The notes under the pieces: model-generated
Told to the model about the DNA's origin: nothing
Seen by the model: only the letters and a program-made list of their open reading frames with translations
The model's database searches: none
Position numbers and translations under genes: made by a program
Source of the DNA: Neofusicoccum parvum
Lineage: Eukaryota > Ascomycota > Dothideomycetes > Botryosphaeriales > Botryosphaeriaceae
Length of the DNA: 64,000 bases
Reading direction: 5' to 3'
NCBI GenBank assembly: GCA_020912385.1
Contig: CP087212.1
Span: forward strand, 62,001-126,000
In this document: positions 12,605 through 22,374 of the stretch, one piece after another
How the letters are laid out: the number at the start of each line of letters is the position of its first letter
Numbering within the stretch: the first letter of the stretch is position 1

Positions 12605-13056
12605 TGTGGGAGTAGGGCAATATCGTCCTGTTTGAGAAGATATGGCAGAAAGATGAGGGGCTGACGAAGGAACCCCGTAAGAAAAGGCATCACCACGTGA
12701 TTAAGGCACGTGATGATCTGCCAAAGACCCACATGTCGCCCTCGCGAGCCCGGGCGATATAAAGCAACTGTCGCCCAGTGTAGCCCCGGCTACATTGAGC
12801 AACACCAGATTGTATAGAACTTTCTCACGTATATAAACCACACTCCTTAGCTAGTACTTTGACCTCCGTGGTCAACTTCGATAATCAATCTACACCATTG
12901 ATTAGTAACACGGCCTTCGCACGTAGCGCTCAGTTACGTGTATTCATCACTTCGTTCTCGCTCACCCTCTCTTGTACCCACTCAAGGTAAACCCCCAACA
13001 CGGCTTATCACCCTCTTTGGTGTTTGGATCCTTAGAGGTAGAGGCCCGCCGTTACA
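12605..13056 (-). repeat. Diverged LTR copy related to the 28355 and 51055 solo LTRs
   Basis: Read on the minus strand from 13056, it starts TGTAACGGCGGGCCTCT and follows the 28355-28803 LTR for about 270 bp, including the AAGGCCGTGTTAC block. The remainder diverges, although E-box-like CACGTG motifs remain. Taking TG at 12605 as the other end gives about 452 bp, close to the 449 and 455 bp of the relatives. No target duplication is visible, so the far boundary is a guess. Confidence 0.55.
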
Positions 13057-13194
13057 TCCAGCTAATCTATCAGAGGAATTAAAGTTGGGCATCACGGTAT
13101 GGAGTTCCCATGCTTCTATAAATGGTAGAAAATTCCAAAGAAGTTGTTTTTGCCTAAGACACTAAAGCAATACAGTCTGACAATAGTCTAAATA

Positions 13195-14096
13195 CTAAGA
13201 CTCGGCCGCTGGAGATGTTGCAGCAAGGTCACACGGTCCAGCTGTAGTATGAGAAGGCCATTCCTCGCTATTGTCGGAGTTCCAGTCAGAATCGGAATCG
13301 GAGTCAGCGGTAGAGTTGGGCGGTTCAACACGGCTTGCTAGAAGACGGACCATATCAACGCTAAAGTCGCTCCCGTTCCTAAGAAGCTCTTGAAACCGGT
13401 TACATGGGAGAAGCGTCTTGATCCTTCTAAAGGTAAGCCTCAGAATATAGTTGCGTAGTGTAGGCTCGGACTCTGGTGTATCCGCGTAGACTAGAGTAGT
13501 AATGTCGCTAATTTTAACTGCATCTTCATCGGAGTCCACGGAATATGAGTCGGTCCACGTAGTAATATATGCCCAAGCAAGAGTCTTGAGCTCTAGGATA
13601 TCGTACTTTTCCGCGATAACATAGACCTGGGTGTTGAGCTGTAGCCAAGCTAAAAGCTGGTTTATGTGTTGATCTTCAGCCTTGGGTCGGGAGTAGTCGC
13701 CCGAGTAGAACCACTCTAACATGGCCTCGACGGCATCGATAGGGTCATGGTCGAGGTTTATAACCCTAGAATACTCTTCCTGATGCTATATCAGCCTTAG
13801 AACCATCTAGAGCCATATAAAAATACAAAAGTCAACATGGATATCATGGTGTAGATACAACTTGACTTCGTTACTGAAAGCCAAATATCGTGGCGTGGTA
13901 TTCTACAGCCTAACATACTGCTGTAACATACCTGAAAGCCTTTACTACAGGCATTGTCGAAGAATTCGCATTGAGAGCACACAACAACCCTGTGAGCATT
14001 CCAGGTCTTGTCTCCGCAGGAGATAACGAGGTCGGAGTACTTCCCAGAGTGGAGAAACCTATATAGTATTAAACCAACATCTCTATACCGCGACAT
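13195..14096 (-). CDS. BTB/POZ domain protein, two exons
   Basis: Exon 1 is 13932-14096 and exon 2 is 13195-13779, joined in phase 0 across a 152-nt intron (donor GTATGT, acceptor CAG). The product is about 249 aa. Residues 15-110 form a fungal BTB domain: the GKYSDLVISCGD start, the FFDNACSKGFQ motif at the splice junction, and AMLEWFYSGDYSR after it. The C-terminal half is helical and ends in an acidic Ser/Asp tail (DSDSDSDWNSDNSEE). BTB proteins of this type often act as protein-interaction adaptors, sometimes for Cullin-3, but nothing here shows a partner. There are no stops or frameshifts, which is notable between RIP-mutated repeats. The ATG at 14096 fits the usual N-terminal length of the family. 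Confidence 0.75.
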
Positions 14097-14469
14097 ATGA
14101 ACTTACTGTTTTAGGCCATTAGGTATAGGCACTATGGGATTGACGAATGCCGCCATAAGTTTCTAGAGCGGCGACGATTGCGTGAGTCTTATGCTCTTCG
14201 TTGTTTTCTTAGAGTTGTGATGTCGGTCGTCGGAGTAGATGAAAGTACATGTGGCCCTCTGGCCCGTGCTGACGTTAAGTTCAGCGGTTAGCGCTATATT
14301 GGTGCAACAGGCCGTTGATTTAAACGAGCGTGGTCCTTATTGAGGCCCCATTAGCACTAGACTTTGTGACATCGAAGGCGGAGAGTGGAAAGCGTGATCT
14401 ACTCGAGAAAAAGGGGCGGGAAACTAACGGAGTGCTAGCCGAATTTAAGGTTTTACGTTAAGCGATATT
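14097..14469. other. No gene seen
   Basis: This is the upstream region of the BTB gene. I see no open frame, repeat or RNA gene. Confidence 0.4.
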
Positions 14470-15290
14470 AGGTCTAGCGTGGGCTTGCGCTCGCTTATCA
14501 GTCCGTGGGCAGCATATATCGGTCCATACAGGCACCCGGTCAAAGTAGACAATGTTAACAAGCTGGTAGTTCTGAATGATGACCGTACTACAGTGCGCGC
14601 TGACGCTGGTCAGATAATCGGTGCTGAGAACGACGTCGAAGTAGTACAAGTCCGCTGGCTGAGTAAGCTAAGCGGCCGCCTCTACCGGTCGGCGGTAGTC
14701 TATCTTACCAAGAAGAGCGAGGCGGACGCACTCCTCGCCAGGAGGGTGATCGATGTAGGCGGAGAGGCGGCGTATACTAACGTGTTTGAGCACCGCCCGC
14801 GGCCGAGACGCTGCTTCAAGTGCCAGAGCTACCACCACCTAGAGGGACGCTGCCGAGGAGAAGAATGCTACGCGAGGTGCGTGGGCGTCGGCCATAGGAA
14901 AGGCGGGTGCCTATCGACGACGGTAAAGTGTGCGGCTTATAGTGGTCCGCATAGGGCTAACGATAGAGGCTGCCTGGAGTACGACAAGCTCTTGCGCGAA
15001 ATGCTCTGCCAACGGAATGAGTAGACCGCTAAAAGTGATTCACGCGAACTTGGGAAAGAGCGGGACAGCGCAGTACAGCCTACTAAACGACGAAGACCTT
15101 AGCGACTTTAGCATTATATTTATCTCGGAGCCAAGCTGCTTTCGCGAGCCCGGCGGTAAGACCGTAGTAGTACCGATTACTCATTCATATTGGAAGCAAC
15201 TACTACTGTCGACATTGCGGTACGGTCGCTATCCCGTCCGTTCAATGTTATGGATCCGTTAAGACACGCAAGCTAGACAGATTATAGTAC
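14470..15290 (+). mobile_element. LINE-A2, fragment of a LINE-A copy
   Basis: 14479-15024 encodes the C-terminal part of LINE-A ORF1 with its CCHC array (CFKCQSYHHLEGRC at the first knuckle). 15017-15262 encodes the first roughly 80 residues of ORF2 (MSRPLKVIHANLGKSG), ending at a TAA. The ATGAGTAG overlap of ORF1 stop and ORF2 start is kept. Similarity to LINE-A3 ends near 15290, where Gypsy-associated sequence begins, and the 5' side is also truncated. The divergence from A3 is mostly ordinary substitution with few stops. Confidence 0.75.
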
Positions 15291-15406
15291 CCTCTATATA
15301 ACGGTTAGTGGTTGATGTTGAGCAGAAGGCACGTGATAAGACGAAGGCGGTGACGTCACGCGCTTCCGCGACTTCATAGCGCTCGTTTGTACGTAGATTC
15401 TCGCAC
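15291..15406. other. Probable Gypsy LTR or leader sequence split by LINE-A3
   Basis: Non-coding. If LINE-A3 and one target copy are removed, this joins directly to 21014 onward, upstream of the Gypsy gag frame. It therefore probably belongs to the Gypsy 5' LTR/leader. The LTR ends are not identified. Confidence 0.4.
15394..15406. repeat. Target-site duplication of LINE-A3, 5' side
   Basis: TAGATTCTCGCAC, identical to 21014-21026. Confidence 0.9.
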
Positions 15407-15489
15407 GATCCGCGAAAGCATCCACTTGAAAGGACGACGAACCAGGACTTCTTATCTCTTTTGAACGCGAATTCGACCTCTGCTTGACA

Positions 15490-16782
15490 ATGTCGGCAGA
15501 CGAAGATGGTGGTGGCGGGTTCGCGACCGTTGGCGCGTCGCGACGCGCAGCGCGTCTCCAACGCGACCGCCCCGACTATCGCGCCCTCCATCGCGGCAAA
15601 CCAACTACTCAACGCCGGTCTCACGCGTCAATTGCACCTGAGCTGTCAAAGGAAGCAACTTTAGACGATATCATCGACTTACTGCGCATCGTCGTCGAGC
15701 AGAATAGAGCGCTTACCGAACAGAATGAGGCCCTGATTGAACAAGGCGCTGGGAATGAGGAGGAGATTAAACGGCTGTCTAACGCGCTTGAAATGTCCGA
15801 AGAAACGCAGGCCAAGATGGAGGAACGTATAGGGAAGATGGAAAAGCAGACGGCAGCGCTCGTAGAGACGATGCGCAGGAACCTAAGCTCACAGTCACAG
15901 ATCAACACCACCTACGCCAGCGTGCTCCGAGGAGCGGCCCCGCTGGTAGCCCCAAGCAATAGCCCACCGTCCGTCTCTGCCGCAACAACGCGTGTGACAA
16001 ACCTACCAGCCCCGGTTGCACAGCAGATGCCACTAGCGATCGAAATCGACCTTACCGAAGCCAGCGTCGACACTACAAAGCCGGGAGAGATTCGTGCCCA
16101 GCTCTAGGCAGCACTGGAGGCCCAGGAAACGACAAAGGACATTAGATGCTGTGGACTGACAAGGAACCCGCGCGACTCTGCCAAGGTACGGTTCTTCTTT
16201 AGGACCGAACGGGATGAAGAGCTCGTCAGGTCCAATCTTAGATGGTTGGAAACGACCTTCCGGGGAGCGAGAATCAGAGGCAGACAGTGGTATCCAGTAA
16301 AGATAGACAATGTCAATAAAATGACTGTCTTGAATGAGGATCGCACTGGGGTCCGCCCCGACGCTAGCCAGATTATTAGCGCAGAGAATGACGTTGAAGT
16401 CGTGCAAACCCGCTGGCTAAGCAAGCCGAGCAACCGCTTGTACGGCTCCGCAGTAATCTATCTTTCTAAGAGGAGTGAGGCAGATTCGCTCCTTGCTAAA
16501 AGGATGATTGATGTTGGCGGAGAGACAGCGTACACCAACGTGTTTGAATACCGCCCCCGCCCAAGACGCTGCTTTAAATGCCAGAGCTACGACCATCAGC
16601 AGTTCCGCTGTAGGGGAGAGGAGAGATGCGTTAAGTGCGCAGGCAGCGGCCACAAAGAAGAGAGCTGTTCGTCAGCTATAGAGAAGTGTGCCGCCTGCGG
16701 AGGTCCGCATAGGGCAGACGACAGGGGCTGCCTAGAGTACAGAAAGCTCCTGAACAACATGCTCCACCAACGCAATGAATAG
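15490..16782 (+). pseudogene. LINE-A3 ORF1, gag-like RNA-binding protein with one amber stop
   Basis: The product is 430 codons from ATG 15490 (MSADEDGG). This start is supported by the same start in LINE-A1. A basic N-terminus is followed by a coiled coil (about residues 60-130). The C-terminus has three zinc knuckles: CFKCQSYDHQQFRC, CVKCAGSGHKEESC and a variant CAACGGPHRADDRGC. TAG at 16105-16107 interrupts the frame at codon 206, and the frame continues unchanged after it. LINE-A1 has CAG at the same place, so this is one C->T change. The protein would coat element RNA as part of the retrotransposition particle. The stop overlaps the ORF2 start by 8 nt. Confidence 0.85.
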
Positions 16783-19700
16783 ACCTCTCAAGACGATCCA
16801 CGCGAACCTAGGAAAGAGCGGAACAGCACAATATAGTCTCCTAAATGACGAGGACCTTATCGACTTTAGCATCATCTCTATCTCTGAACCAAGCTGCTTC
16901 CGCAACGCCGAAGGAAAAACAATAGCAGCACCTATCACCCACCCCTATTGGACCCAATTATTACCAACGAAGTCCCGGCAAGGCCGGTTTCCCTTCCGCT
17001 CAATGATGTGGATACGTAAAAGCATCTCAGTCCGTCAGATCTCGATACCCTCGCCCGACATCACAGCTGCAGTAATTACACTGCAAGATAGAACCATTCT
17101 TGTAGCATCGGTCTATATCGCGAAAAAGGAGAGCCTAGCCGACTACGAGCTTACAACTATACTCGAGAAGCTCCAGGCAGCAGTTACGCAGTCTGGGGCT
17201 CAGACTAACGGAGTGCTGGAGATCCTGATCTGTGGGGATTTCAATAGGCACGATCAGCTCTGGGGCGGTGATTTAGTACAAGGCTCTGCACGCAGTGGAG
17301 AAGCAGCGCCAATAATTAACTTTATGGAGGACCTTCACCTCCAAAGTTTGCTCCCCCGAGGCACAACCACTTACGAATCTGCCGGATATAGCTCTACAAT
17401 CGACCTTATTCTCGCGTCGCCGCGGCTGGCGGAGGACGTAAGCGTTTGCCGCCCCTCTAGCACAGTATATGGACCCGATCATCAAGCGATTGAAGCACAC
17501 TTTCAAATCGACGCACCTCGCCAGGAACCGGAAATTCAATACGCCTTTCGGAGTACGAACTGGGAGGCGGTTAGGGCTGACGTGGGAAGAAGACTAGCCG
17601 AGAGGCCCCCTCCGGACTCTAGAGATGTCGAAGGTGCCGCCAACTACCTAACAGGAGTCGTCTCTACGTCACTACAGAACCATGTCCCAAAAGCCAGGCC
17701 GTCACCGTACGTTAAGAAGTGGTGGACAGCAGACCTTACCCAGCTGCGGAGGTCATTCACGTACTTCAGAAACCAGGCGCGAGCCGTCCGAAGGTGGGGA
17801 CAGCGGGATAGCTGGCTAGAGGAACAAGCAAAAGCAGTAGCAAAGAGATTTCATGACACCATAAGACGACAAAAGCGAGCCTGCTGGAAAACCTTTCTAG
17901 CAGAGCCAACTAATATCTGGAAAGCAGCAAGATATCTCTCTAGCTCAGAAAAGAACAACTTCGCTCAAATTGCGCGTATACATCACCGAAATGGCTGTGC
18001 TGAGTCGGATGAAGCAATCTCAGAAGCTCTCATTAAGAACTTCTTCCCAGAACTTCCGCCAGTACAAGAACGCACACAGAACGAGACGCACCAGGCTCCT
18101 AACAACCAGTTTAGCCACGCCCCTCTCCTAATAGATGAAGTCAAAGAGGCAATCCTCCGAGCTAGCCCGTACAAAGCACCTGGAGCAGACGGGATACCAG
18201 CAGTAGTCTGGCGTGAACTCTGGCCAGTAATCGACAAGTATATCCACCAACTATTCAACGAGTCGCTGCTGCAAGGCTACCTACCTAGCCATTGGCGACT
18301 CGCAAAGATTGTTCCTCTACGCAAGGCAGGAAAACCGGACTACGAACTCCCACAAGCATACAGGCCGATCTCGCTGCTGTCAACGCTAGGGAAAGCGCTT
18401 GAATCAGTAGTTGCGGAGAGGATATCTGCCCTGGTTGAAGAGCACTCTCTATTGCCAAAGAACCATTTCGGGGCCCGGAAACAGCGATCTACGGTACAAG
18501 CACTAACGGTCCTCCAACAGCGCATCTACGACGCGTGGCGCGATGGGAAGGTCCTATCGCTACTCTCCTTTGACGTTAAGGGTGCCTACAATGGCGTAGC
18601 GAAGGAGGTACTCCTCGAGAGGCTCCGTCAGCGGAGAATCCCCGAGACTCTTGTTAAATGGATTAACGCATTCTGCTCTGGTAGAAGTGCGTCGGTGGTA
18701 GTCAACGGGAAGACCTCAAAGGAAATAGACCTCCCACAGGCAGGACTACCACAAGGATCGCCTCTCTCACCAATCTTATTCCTCTTCTTCAACGCAGACC
18801 TGGTCCAGTCAGTCACAAATAAGAACAAAGGAGCAATGGCGTTTGTCGACGACTACAGTGCCTGGGTAACCGGCCTCTCGGCGGAAGAGAATGTAGCAAA
18901 GCTTCAAGACACCATAGTACCCCGAGCAGAGGAATGGGAGGCAACAAGCGGTGCAACATTCGAAGCCGAAAAGACAACGCTCATCCACTTTACAAGAGTC
19001 CCGCAAAGACTATCGGAGAAAGCGGTAATAATAAAGGGGAGTGAAGTACATCCAAAGACAGAGGCTAAAATTCTTGGTGTTATCTTTGACCAAGAGCTGA
19101 GGTTTAGAGCCCACGCGGGCAGAATCGCGAAGCGAGGAACTCAGACCGCCTTAGCGCTGAGAAGGCTACAGGGCCTACGGCCAAGCAGCGTACGCCAGCT
19201 CTTTATAGCAACGGTAGCACCAACAGTTGATTACGCCTCGCCGGTGTGGGCACCAGCCGCCACGCACTTAACGCTCAAATCACTCGAAGCGGTCCAAAGG
19301 ATTGCAGGAAGAGCTATCACGGGGGGCTTTAGGACTGTTGCCCTGCCAATACTCGAGGCGGAAGCAGCAATCTTACCTACTAAGATCCGCCTTGAACAAC
19401 AGATGCTCCGGTTTTGGGTTAACTGTCACGCTCTCCCACAGTCTCACCCATTCTGGAGGTTAAAAAGAGCTATCAACCCAGCGAACAAAAGATTCGTATC
19501 CCCACTCCAGCGGATAATGCTCTTGGCTGGAGAAGCAGATACAGAACGACTAGAAACAATCCAGCCATTCGTAAGGATGCCCTGGGAGGATCGGCCGGTA
19601 GTAAGGATGGAGAGCCTAGAGATAGCAAGCCTGCGAGCGAGCAAGCTTCCAACGTCAGAGGTGGCCATCTTCACCGACGGCTCGCAAAGAAACCAGAAAG

Positions 19701-20641
19701 TCGGCACCGGTATCTCCTGCGTGGACAGCACCGGTGTAACTGCTATAGCACACTCTCTCCTAATAGGCAGGTCGGACTCAATCGATATCCTACACGCAGA
19801 ACTACAGGCAATTCAACAGGCTGTAGCCCTAGTGCATGGCACGTGGTCTGCGGAAGCCGTCGCCTCGCGTCCGGATATAGCAAAGATAAAACACGTCATC
19901 TACAGTGACAGTAAGACAGCACTACGATCCCTTCTCCGGCCGTGGCAAAGGATGAATCAAGAAATCATCAGAGCTACCCTCCACCTCCTACGCCAGATTC
20001 GGCAGAATAACGGACCGCCGGTTGAGTTCAGGTGGGTGCCAGCGCACCAGGGTATCGCAGGAAACGAAAAGGCAAATCAACTGGCACTACAAGCGACAGC
20101 AAGTACCCAAGAGCCCCCGCATAGTGTAGTGCTACGGTCCCTAGCGCTAGCAAAATGTAAAGCCGTAATTATGAAGAAGTGGACGGAATCCCTTAAAGTC
20201 GCCAAGGGAGGTGAGGCCTCCCGTAAGCTCGACCAGGCACTCGCTCAGTTTCATACGAAACGGCTTTACAATCAGCTTAGCTACAAAGAGGCTTCTGTAA
20301 TCGCCCAGCTTCGAACCTCTAAGGCAAATCTCAACGAACCACTATACAAGATTAGGTGTGCGCAGTCAGCAGCGTGCGCCTGTGGAGCAGAAAAAGAGAC
20401 AGTCAAGCATTTCCTTCTCGAGTGCCCGCGCTGGCTGGATCTTCGGGTAGAGCTACAGAACACCCTTAGAGACAGGTTTGGTGACCTTGCGTATATGCTA
20501 GGAGGCTGGTCAGGAACAAAACTACCGAATGGGAAATACAAGGACGGACCTCCGGACAAGTGGCGGGCGGACCCGCGTGCGATCAAAGCAACGGCAGCTT
20601 TCGCTTTGGCTACCGGAAGGCTTAACACAACTAGGGATTAG
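16775..20641 (+). CDS. LINE-A3 ORF2: endonuclease, reverse transcriptase, RNase H
   Basis: The product is an intact 1288-aa protein. The N-terminal exonuclease-endonuclease-phosphatase domain (about 1-230) shows ISEPS with Glu38, CGDFNRHD with Asp155/Asn157, the STIDLI motif and GPDHQ. The reverse transcriptase (about 430-720) has PHxSPL-type box PQGSPLSPILF and catalytic box FVDD near residue 690. RNase H (about 960-1100) has FTDGS, LHAELQA, YSDSK and WVPAHQGIAGNEKAN. A C-terminal Cys motif (CACG...H...C, about residue 1200) is typical of Tad/Jockey-like LINEs. The start codon lies inside the ORF1 stop region (ATGAATAG), suggesting termination-reinitiation. All catalytic residues I can check are present. 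Confidence 0.9.
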   Translation: MNRPLKTIHANLGKSGTAQYSLLNDEDLIDFSIISISEPSCFRNAEGKTIAAPITHPYWTQLLPTKSRQGRFPFRSMMWIRKSISVRQISIPSPDITAAVITLQDRTILVASVYIAKKESLADYELTTILEKLQAAVTQSGAQTNGVLEILICGDFNRHDQLWGGDLVQGSARSGEAAPIINFMEDLHLQSLLPRGTTTYESAGYSSTIDLILASPRLAEDVSVCRPSSTVYGPDHQAIEAHFQIDAPRQEPEIQYAFRSTNWEAVRADVGRRLAERPPPDSRDVEGAANYLTGVVSTSLQNHVPKARPSPYVKKWWTADLTQLRRSFTYFRNQARAVRRWGQRDSWLEEQAKAVAKRFHDTIRRQKRACWKTFLAEPTNIWKAARYLSSSEKNNFAQIARIHHRNGCAESDEAISEALIKNFFPELPPVQERTQNETHQAPNNQFSHAPLLIDEVKEAILRASPYKAPGADGIPAVVWRELWPVIDKYIHQLFNESLLQGYLPSHWRLAKIVPLRKAGKPDYELPQAYRPISLLSTLGKALESVVAERISALVEEHSLLPKNHFGARKQRSTVQALTVLQQRIYDAWRDGKVLSLLSFDVKGAYNGVAKEVLLERLRQRRIPETLVKWINAFCSGRSASVVVNGKTSKEIDLPQAGLPQGSPLSPILFLFFNADLVQSVTNKNKGAMAFVDDYSAWVTGLSAEENVAKLQDTIVPRAEEWEATSGATFEAEKTTLIHFTRVPQRLSEKAVIIKGSEVHPKTEAKILGVIFDQELRFRAHAGRIAKRGTQTALALRRLQGLRPSSVRQLFIATVAPTVDYASPVWAPAATHLTLKSLEAVQRIAGRAITGGFRTVALPILEAEAAILPTKIRLEQQMLRFWVNCHALPQSHPFWRLKRAINPANKRFVSPLQRIMLLAGEADTERLETIQPFVRMPWEDRPVVRMESLEIASLRASKLPTSEVAIFTDGSQRNQKVGTGISCVDSTGVTAIAHSLLIGRSDSIDILHAELQAIQQAVALVHGTWSAEAVASRPDIAKIKHVIYSDSKTALRSLLRPWQRMNQEIIRATLHLLRQIRQNNGPPVEFRWVPAHQGIAGNEKANQLALQATASTQEPPHSVVLRSLALAKCKAVIMKKWTESLKVAKGGEASRKLDQALAQFHTKRLYNQLSYKEASVIAQLRTSKANLNEPLYKIRCAQSAACACGAEKETVKHFLLECPRWLDLRVELQNTLRDRFGDLAYMLGGWSGTKLPNGKYKDGPPDKWRADPRAIKATAAFALATGRLNTTRD

Positions 20642-20989
20642 GAGACTACGACGGCTACTCACTTCTCTATCCTTCTACCAGTTAGTTGTCACGCTGATAC
20701 AGGGACTGACAACGCTCGGGAACTAGTCTCGATGAGGCCTGGCATGAAGGACCAAAGCAGTCAACCCCTCCTACCTCCCCTTAACATTCAGCAGTCTTAG
20801 CTTCATCAGTTTTTCCTTTCCTCCCTTTCCTTTTCTTTCTTTTCTGTTCTTCCTGTCTTACGCTCGTTTTAAGAAGGGTAGCGACTTCAATAATGTGTGG
20901 GCCTTGGATGAACCGGGATCCCAATGTAGCTTAAAGCAGATTTAGCGATATTGTCCCTATGGCCCGCGGAGGCCGACGGGGTGTATGAA

Positions 20990-21013
20990 TACTACTACTA
21001 CTACTACTACTAC
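20990..21013 (+). repeat. (TAC)8 3' tail of LINE-A3
   Basis: Eight TAC units follow GGGGTGTATGAA and run straight into the target duplication. This is the simple-repeat tail some LINEs use instead of poly(A). Confidence 0.85.
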
Positions 21014-21026
21014 TAGATTCTCGCAC
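21014..21026. repeat. Target-site duplication of LINE-A3, 3' side
   Basis: TAGATTCTCGCAC, identical to 15394-15406. Confidence 0.9.
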
Positions 21027-21115
21027 TTCGTGCGACCTCTCTGTAGCAGCATCGAGTCTCATTACATTAGGTCGCACTACCTATCTCATAGCCACGAGCA
21101 GGCTTAGAATAGCTC

Positions 21116-21158
21116 ACGTTACCGTCACCGTCACTGTCACCGTCACCGTTACCATTGT
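21116..21158 (+). repeat. Short CCGTCA hexamer repeat
   Basis: An imperfect run of (CCGTCA) units in the Gypsy leader upstream of gag. Confidence 0.6.
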
Positions 21159-22027
21159 CGAGTCTCGCGCAGAGCCTCACCGTTTCACAGCAAGTCGGAG
21201 TCACGCCAGGTTTCCGAAGCTAACAACAACCGTTACCGTCCCTCATCATGTCAGGAATGTGGCCAGACGTCACAGGCGATGACGCCTGGAGAGAGCCACA
21301 CCGTCACCTACACGATTCGTCACCTACAAGACCTTCGTCGCACCGTCTACCGCTCGACGGCGACAGCCCAGCAGCCATGAATTACTAGAGTCAGGACACA
21401 TTCGGTATCAATTGGCTCAGCCTTGATCCTATCAATATTACCTACGCCCAGACACTCGTTGATTACGTTACCATGGGCAGCGATCAGGCCCAGCGTTTCC
21501 TCGCCTGGTTAAGAGAATAGTATGAACGCGCACAACACGCAGCAACCCTCGAGGTTCGGCTCCAGTCCGCTTAGAACAGTATCAACAGCCTTACCAACGA
21601 GTTGAACACCGCACGCGCAATGCAGGAAGCACTAAGAGGACAATTAGATGCTTATAAGAGACAGCAGCTGTCTGCCAGAGGATTCAGCCACGTACCACTA
21701 TTAGCGAGGCCAGGAACCAGCTTCGCTACGAGTTAGAGTCAGAGCTTATAGTAGAAGGTAAAGCTTAGTGAGAAGCTTCCTGACGTGCTAGTCTTCAAGG
21801 GTGAGAAGAAGGAGTACCTCAATTGGCGAACAGTAGTACGCATCAAGCTCGCAGTAAATGAGGACCGCTTTTCTACAGCGCAAGCTCGTCTCCAATACGT
21901 TATATCACGCCTTGAAGGTGAAGCAAGTGCCCAAGTATGAGGATACGTCAAGGAACGCGGCTTGATTAATATCCCGCCACGCGATCCTTTATCCACTATA
22001 GGAGACTTCGAAGACCTTCTATGGTCA

Positions 22028-22032
22028 CTAGA
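22028..22032. repeat. Target duplication of Copia-1, left
   Basis: CTAGA, repeated at 27264-27268. Confidence 0.8.
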
Positions 22033-22170
22033 TGTTGAAAATTGGCGCGGTGCAGAATGTAGTACGATTCTTGGCATAAGCTGGTGAGGGGGGCAGGAGA
22101 GGTGCCCGCCTTATACTCAAGCTCAAAGCTATACCTAATCTAGCAACTAACGTACACGTGATTTCCAACA
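22033..22170 (-). repeat. Copia-1 3' LTR (138 bp)
   Basis: Starts TGTTGAAAATTGG and ends ATTTCCAACA on the plus strand. It matches 27126-27263 base for base by eye. Confidence 0.9.
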
Positions 22171-22374
22171 CACCCCCTTCGTGGAGTGGTAAATCGACGC
22201 TTTGCCTGATTAGGCAGTCCACGATAATGACTGAATAGTATTGTTAAGCAACAAGGAAAATAACTAAATATCTGCGAGTGTTGAGATCTCGCTTCGCAGA
22301 AGAGATGGCTTGATGCGTAGGGGTAAGCATCTTTGTAGGAAAATGCAGTAACTTGAAGAAAGAAGACTTCACCA

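Larger units (their letters stand above)
15407..21013 (+). mobile_element. LINE-A3, nearly intact Tad-like LINE
   Basis: This is a 5607-bp element with a 13-bp perfect target duplication, a short 5' UTR (15407-15489), ORF1 (15490-16782), ORF2 (16775-20641), a 3' UTR of about 350 nt and a terminal (TAC)8 tail at 20990-21013. ORF2 is uninterrupted and ORF1 has one amber codon. It is the youngest-looking LINE in the window and shows essentially none of the RIP damage of LINE-A1. It lies within the 5' region of the Gypsy element. Confidence 0.92.
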
